Assembly (NCBI RefSeq): GCF_004006635.1
Contig: NZ_CP034842.1
Coordinates: 930,001-994,000 of the forward strand
Length of the DNA stretch: 64,000 bases
Origin: Fusobacterium necrophorum subsp. necrophorum
GTDB taxonomy: Bacteria; Fusobacteriota; Fusobacteriia; Fusobacteriales; Fusobacteriaceae
Reading direction: 5' to 3'
Below, piece after piece: positions 62,978 to 64,000 of this stretch; position 1 is the stretch's first letter; each line of letters starts with the position of its first letter. Position numbers and translations under genes: made by a program. The notes beneath the pieces were generated by a model. The model searched no databases, had not been told where the DNA came from, and saw only the letters and a program-made list of their open reading frames with translations.

Positions 62978-64000
62978 TTGGATTTATTTTTATCGTTGAC
63001 TCCTTTGATTGTAGTAGTAGTGGGAGTAGTTGGTTTGAAAAAGTCTGCAAAATGGGTTTCATTGGTAGCTATGGTCTACACAATGGTGTTATCCGTGCTT
63101 TATTTCAAAACGGAAGTGTTTGAAGTCATTCGACAAACAAAGATAGGGATTATCGAAGGATCGAAAATGGTGTATATGATTTGGGCAGCTTTTTTAATTT
63201 TAAACATGCTAATTCATACAGGGGCTATGGACAGAATCAAAGAAATTATTGCAGAATTGACTTTGGATCGTCGAAAACAAATCATTATTGTAGCCTTTTG
63301 TTTTGGAGGATTTTTGGAAGGGGTTGCAGGAGCCGGAACTCCGGCTGCAGTTGCAGGACCATTCTTAATGGCCTTAGGATTACCTGCTTTGGAAGCAGCG
63401 ACAGCAGCTTTGATCTTTAATGGAATTGCAGCGGCTTTAGGAGCGGCAGGATTGACAACGATCGGAGGATTTAGTCCATACCTTTCTACACAAGGAGCAG
63501 AAGTTGTTCAAGAAATGATGAATACAGTTCCTTACTTAGCAAAGGTGGCAGCACCGACAGCTATTGATGTGGATGCAACCATTATGAATATTTCTATGGC
63601 AACTTCTTTTATTCAATTCTTCGGAGCATTGATTTGTCCTGCATTGGTGTTATTTGTCCTATATGGAAAAAAAGCTTTTGATAAAGAGATCGCATGTTTT
63701 GCAGTATTCGTAGGGTTTGTATATGGAATTTCCTTAGTGATTATCGGAACTTTCTTAGGGGCGGAATTCCCAACCATTTGTGCAGGAATTTTCTCTCTAT
63801 TGGCTTCCGTACTTTATATCAAATTATTCAATCGTTCTACAGAAACACCGGAAGATTTCAAATTGGTCTTGGATGAAAGTGTAGAAAAGAGTTCCATGTC
63901 CGCTTGGTCAGCTGTGGCAACCTATTTAATCCTTATGATTGTATTGCCTTCCGTTCGTTTCTTTGCACCAAGATGGTTCATCGGTTTAGGATTTGCTGTT
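62978..64000 (+). CDS. lctP: L-lactate permease, N-terminal part
   Basis: The frame is open from TTG 62978 (GGAGGTGGG before it) to the window end, 341 codons so far of a usual 500-550. MDLFLSLTPLIVVVVGVVGL, YMIWAAFLILNMLIHTGAMD, VAFCFGGFLEGVAGAGTPAA and AGPFLMALGLPALEAATAAL are the LctP/LldP family landmarks; about ten membrane helices are present. It imports lactate with protons. Lactate use would fit energy metabolism of an anaerobe that takes up host lactate. Its promoter has a GntR-type operator. Confidence 0.92.
   Translation, partial: MDLFLSLTPLIVVVVGVVGLKKSAKWVSLVAMVYTMVLSVLYFKTEVFEVIRQTKIGIIEGSKMVYMIWAAFLILNMLIHTGAMDRIKEIIAELTLDRRKQIIIVAFCFGGFLEGVAGAGTPAAVAGPFLMALGLPALEAATAALIFNGIAAALGAAGLTTIGGFSPYLSTQGAEVVQEMMNTVPYLAKVAAPTAIDVDATIMNISMATSFIQFFGALICPALVLFVLYGKKAFDKEIACFAVFVGFVYGISLVIIGTFLGAEFPTICAGIFSLLASVLYIKLFNRSTETPEDFKLVLDESVEKSSMSAWSAVATYLILMIVLPSVRFFAPRWFIGLGFAV

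Noticed and set aside
63181-63876. Two open frames of 79 and 60 codons in the permease region
   Set aside because: They are shadows of the lactate permease frame that starts at TTG 62978 and runs off the window.
1-64000. tRNA, rRNA or CRISPR genes
   Set aside because: I scanned for tRNA-like TTCGA/GGTTC arms in context, rRNA-like stretches and regularly spaced repeats and found none that hold up.

Overview
This window is low-GC, AT-rich DNA that most resembles a Fusobacterium (probably the F. necrophorum / F. gonidiaformans group). The reasons are the protein style of the housekeeping genes, the fusobacterial trimeric autotransporter with a coiled coil after its membrane anchor, and the dense load of IS30, ISL3, IS110, IS1182 and IS5 elements. 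The species call is an inference; there is no rRNA or marker gene here to prove it.

Positions 1-44,910 form a large, mosaic surface-polysaccharide (O-antigen/capsule) locus. It falls into four parts. (a) 1-9,092, plus strand: a sugar transferase fused to an ATP-grasp enzyme, a GT4, a Wzy polymerase, a Wzx flippase and a decayed dTDP-rhamnose set (rmlA, rmlC, rmlD, rmlB) split by an IS5-type element. (b) 9,217-28,698: a dead IS110, a dead Wzz, an O-antigen ligase-like protein, a capD fragment, an initiating sugar transferase with an epimerase and two glycosyltransferases, then an uncharacterised dehydrogenase/isomerase/FAD-oxidoreductase trio, a second Wzx, and a module that looks like nonulosonate or ganglioside-type decoration (GT52 sialyltransferase-like, CgtA-like GT, CMP-sugar synthetase). 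(c) 28,738-42,529, minus strand: a third complete-looking cassette (acyltransferase with a T10 tract, WecB-type epimerase, Wzx, Fe-S/FrhB protein, pyruvyl transferase, EpsG-type polymerase, two GTs, aminotransferase, sugar transferase, CapD-type dehydratase). It is bounded by truncated ISL3 and truncated capD, so it looks inverted. (d) 42,783-44,910: an intact Wzz followed by a second decayed rmlA/rmlC. Three flippases and three polymerase/ligase-type proteins coexist with several dead paralogues, the signature of repeated cassette gain and loss.

Positions 44,911-52,280 are accessory. The most interesting item is a compact locus at 44,921-45,302 with two homologous short hydrophobic, cationic peptides, a sequestered Shine-Dalgarno, a bidirectional terminator, a 15-base direct repeat covering the first peptide's start codon, and a strong convergent promoter that would make a ~60-nt antisense RNA carrying the complement of that repeat. 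That is the architecture of a par/Fst-type type I toxin-antitoxin system. It is followed by an IS30 inserted exactly at the start codon of a ribbon-helix-helix gene, IS91 and RecG-like gene remnants, an ISL3 element, a three-gene prophage relic (M15 peptidase, HTH, DUF1353) and small genes of unknown role.

Positions 52,423-64,000 are more chromosomal: a conserved hypothetical, the infC-rpmI-rplT operon with a leader attenuator and a probable AUU start for infC, two FadR-type GntR regulators, then a second ISL3, a second near-identical IS30, a YadA-like trimeric autotransporter, an IS1182 element and the start of an L-lactate permease gene. The permease promoter carries a perfect FadR-type operator, suggesting that one of the GntR regulators once sat next to it. 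No rRNA, tRNA or CRISPR array was seen.
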